From CALOCV01 sp942491955 (GTDB lineage: Bacteria; Chlamydiota; Chlamydiia; Chlamydiales; CALOCV01): 64,000 bases of DNA. The translations under genes and the position numbers were made by a program. Shown piece after piece: positions 62,868-64,000 of the stretch. Positions within the stretch are counted from its first letter, which is position 1. Each line of letters begins with the position of its first letter. The stretch is taken from contig CALOCV010000030.1 in the NCBI GenBank assembly GCA_942491955.1, positions 124,001-188,000 of the forward strand. Direction: 5' to 3'. The notes under the pieces were generated by a model. That model saw only the letters and a program-made list of their open reading frames with translations. It was not told where the DNA came from and ran no database searches.

Positions 62868-62971
62868 TGCTCGGTTCTCCGTTTCAGAAAGGGACGTGAT
62901 CGGTTACCATAAAATTTCCTTTTTATCCTTTTTCCTGTATCCTAACTGTACTGATTTTTATCGAGGTGGTA

Positions 62972-63952
62972 ATGCATAAGGCGTTTTTTCTCTTTCTCCT
63001 TCTCCCATTCTGGGGTTTCGCCGATTTGGAAGATGATGTCTATGGCTCTGAAGAGATCCATGAAGTGACAAAAGAGGCCCCCTTCTCCGTCAAGATTGTA
63101 GGCGATTACATTGGAAAATCTCACGTCACTCGCGTAAATACCACCTCCTCGACAAAAGCCCTTCTTGGACTCGATACCGAAGAACAAATCAGTGACTTTA
63201 AACGCAATATCGAACACTCAGAAATCGACTTTGGTATCGGAGGTCCTCAACTCACCGCCGTCTTTGCCTACAACCCCGATTGTTGCGAAGGAGCCTATGC
63301 CATGCTAGGCTATAACTGGATCTATCTCGGCTGGGGCGAAAATCCCCTTTTCCGCGAAACCCATTACCAAATTGTCAATGCCGGTTTCGGCGTTTTCACC
63401 AAGCGGTGGAGAGACTGGTTTTGGATCGTGCAAGCAAGCATCAACATCGATGCAGAAAGACCGAGTCTTTGGCACTATTCGACCTATGACATCACCTTTT
63501 GGGGACGCCGTGCCTGGAGCCAAAATTTTGGCTATAACGTCGGCGTATTGATACAAACGGGAATGAAAATGGACCGATTCTATCCCATCATTGGTATCGA
63601 TTGGGAATTCAATGAACATTGGAAACTCAATTTGATCTTCCCCATCAATTTCTCCATCATCTACACATGGAATAAAAACTGGGCGTTCTCCATCGCCTCT
63701 CGCTTCTTTAATGTACGGAGCCGCGCAGGACCGGGCGGCGTCATTTCTCGAGGAACGTGGCGTTACGAAAATACTGGTGTGGAGGGGATGATCGCCTATA
63801 CCTTGCCTCGCTGGGGTCTAGAAGCTAATGTCCATGCTGGATTGGCAACGGGAGCTCATGTGCGCATTGCCGATTTTGATAATCAAAACCCAAGCCATTT
63901 CCGCACCAATCCCGCACCGTATGGCGGAGCAGAAGTGACCTTGAAATTTTAG
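62972..63952 (+). CDS. Putative outer-membrane beta-barrel protein
   Basis: 326 residues from ATG 62972 (GAGGTGG just upstream). Signal peptide MHKAFFLFLLLPFWGFA, then alternating strands rich in Trp/Tyr (AMLGYNWIYLGWGENPLF, WFWIVQASINIDAERP, YPIIGIDWEFNEHWKLNL) and a C-terminal Phe (GGAEVTLKF), as expected for BAM-inserted barrels. Family not recognised; similar porin-like proteins occur in environmental chlamydiae. Confidence 0.75.
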   Translation: MHKAFFLFLLLPFWGFADLEDDVYGSEEIHEVTKEAPFSVKIVGDYIGKSHVTRVNTTSSTKALLGLDTEEQISDFKRNIEHSEIDFGIGGPQLTAVFAYNPDCCEGAYAMLGYNWIYLGWGENPLFRETHYQIVNAGFGVFTKRWRDWFWIVQASINIDAERPSLWHYSTYDITFWGRRAWSQNFGYNVGVLIQTGMKMDRFYPIIGIDWEFNEHWKLNLIFPINFSIIYTWNKNWAFSIASRFFNVRSRAGPGGVISRGTWRYENTGVEGMIAYTLPRWGLEANVHAGLATGAHVRIADFDNQNPSHFRTNPAPYGGAEVTLKF

Positions 63953-63959
63953 TGTTTTT

Positions 63960-64000
63960 ATGGAGAGACTCGATTGGAACCATTACGATCTACTCCTCTC
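63960..64000 (+). CDS. Start of an unidentified gene (partial)
   Basis: ATG at 63960 opens MERLDWNHYDLLL before the window ends. Seven bases after the barrel protein stop, same strand. Too short to identify. Confidence 0.4.
   Translation, partial: MERLDWNHYDLLL

Overview
The window comes from a Chlamydiales bacterium, most likely an environmental ('Chlamydia-like') lineage and not Chlamydia itself. Several blocks keep gene orders I recall from Chlamydia trachomatis: rnpA-rpmH / rpmJ-rpsN, gatCAB, rnz-xerC-ABC-F, and glyA-clpP-dapF-UPF0158. There are also chlamydial marker proteins: an LcrH/SycD-type secretion chaperone, a CdsZ-like coiled-coil/zinc-ribbon protein and the long-form chlamydial GlyA. 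The genome differs from Chlamydia in carrying insertion sequences, MITE-like elements, many large hairpins, lineage-specific paralogues and eukaryote-like effector candidates. I do not assign a species.

Layout. 1-5.2 kb: partial secreted methyltransferase, a 1128-aa duplicated-module protein, RNase P protein and ribosomal proteins L34, L36 and S14. 5.5-6.6 kb: chimeric IS5-like element with a truncated GxxExxY cassette. 6.6-13.5 kb: two AGCS symporters, TrhO, a hypothetical, acylphosphatase and a SulP transporter. 13.6-19.2 kb: accessory island of unknown proteins (a duplicated-repeat protein and a tandem family of three paralogues) around der, with a 168-bp MITE. 19.4-25.4 kb: P3A-type proton ATPase, GYF_2 protein, Asp23-like protein, purine permease and MnmM-like methyltransferase. 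25.3-29.6 kb: IS1634-family element flanked by a 446/447-bp target duplication next to a large unknown gene. 29.8-33.8 kb: gatCAB, a second MITE and a SycD-like chaperone. 34.4-35.9 kb: IS5-like element with an intact GxxExxY passenger. 35.9-39 kb: xerD, a zinc-site hypothetical and pgi. 39.2-48.7 kb: lon, heptose-type adenylyltransferase, rhomboid protease, rnz, xerC, rhodanese, ABC-F, TrmH-like and folE on one strand. 48.7-54 kb: decayed ankyrin gene, two exported proteins including a vanadium haloperoxidase, rnpB and cdsZ-like. 54.2-64 kb: glyA, clpP, dapF, UPF0158, a membrane protein, a USP-type deubiquitinase, a decayed P1B-ATPase and an outer-membrane barrel.

Three themes stand out. First, mobile DNA with unusual habits: a very long target duplication around IS1634, and a nuclease-fold GxxExxY gene carried inside IS5-like elements between CACAGAG-rich inverted repeats. 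Second, palindromic elements sit at the 3' ends of genes so that stop codons fall inside the repeats. Third, many single-base indels occur, several in homopolymers; correcting two of them (lon, UPF0158) restores ATGA overlaps with the next gene. Some frameshifts are therefore probably assembly errors or slippage, whereas the P1B-ATPase also carries motif substitutions and looks truly decayed. The likely host-interaction genes are the USP protease, the ankyrin remnant, the SycD chaperone and the paralogous hypotheticals.
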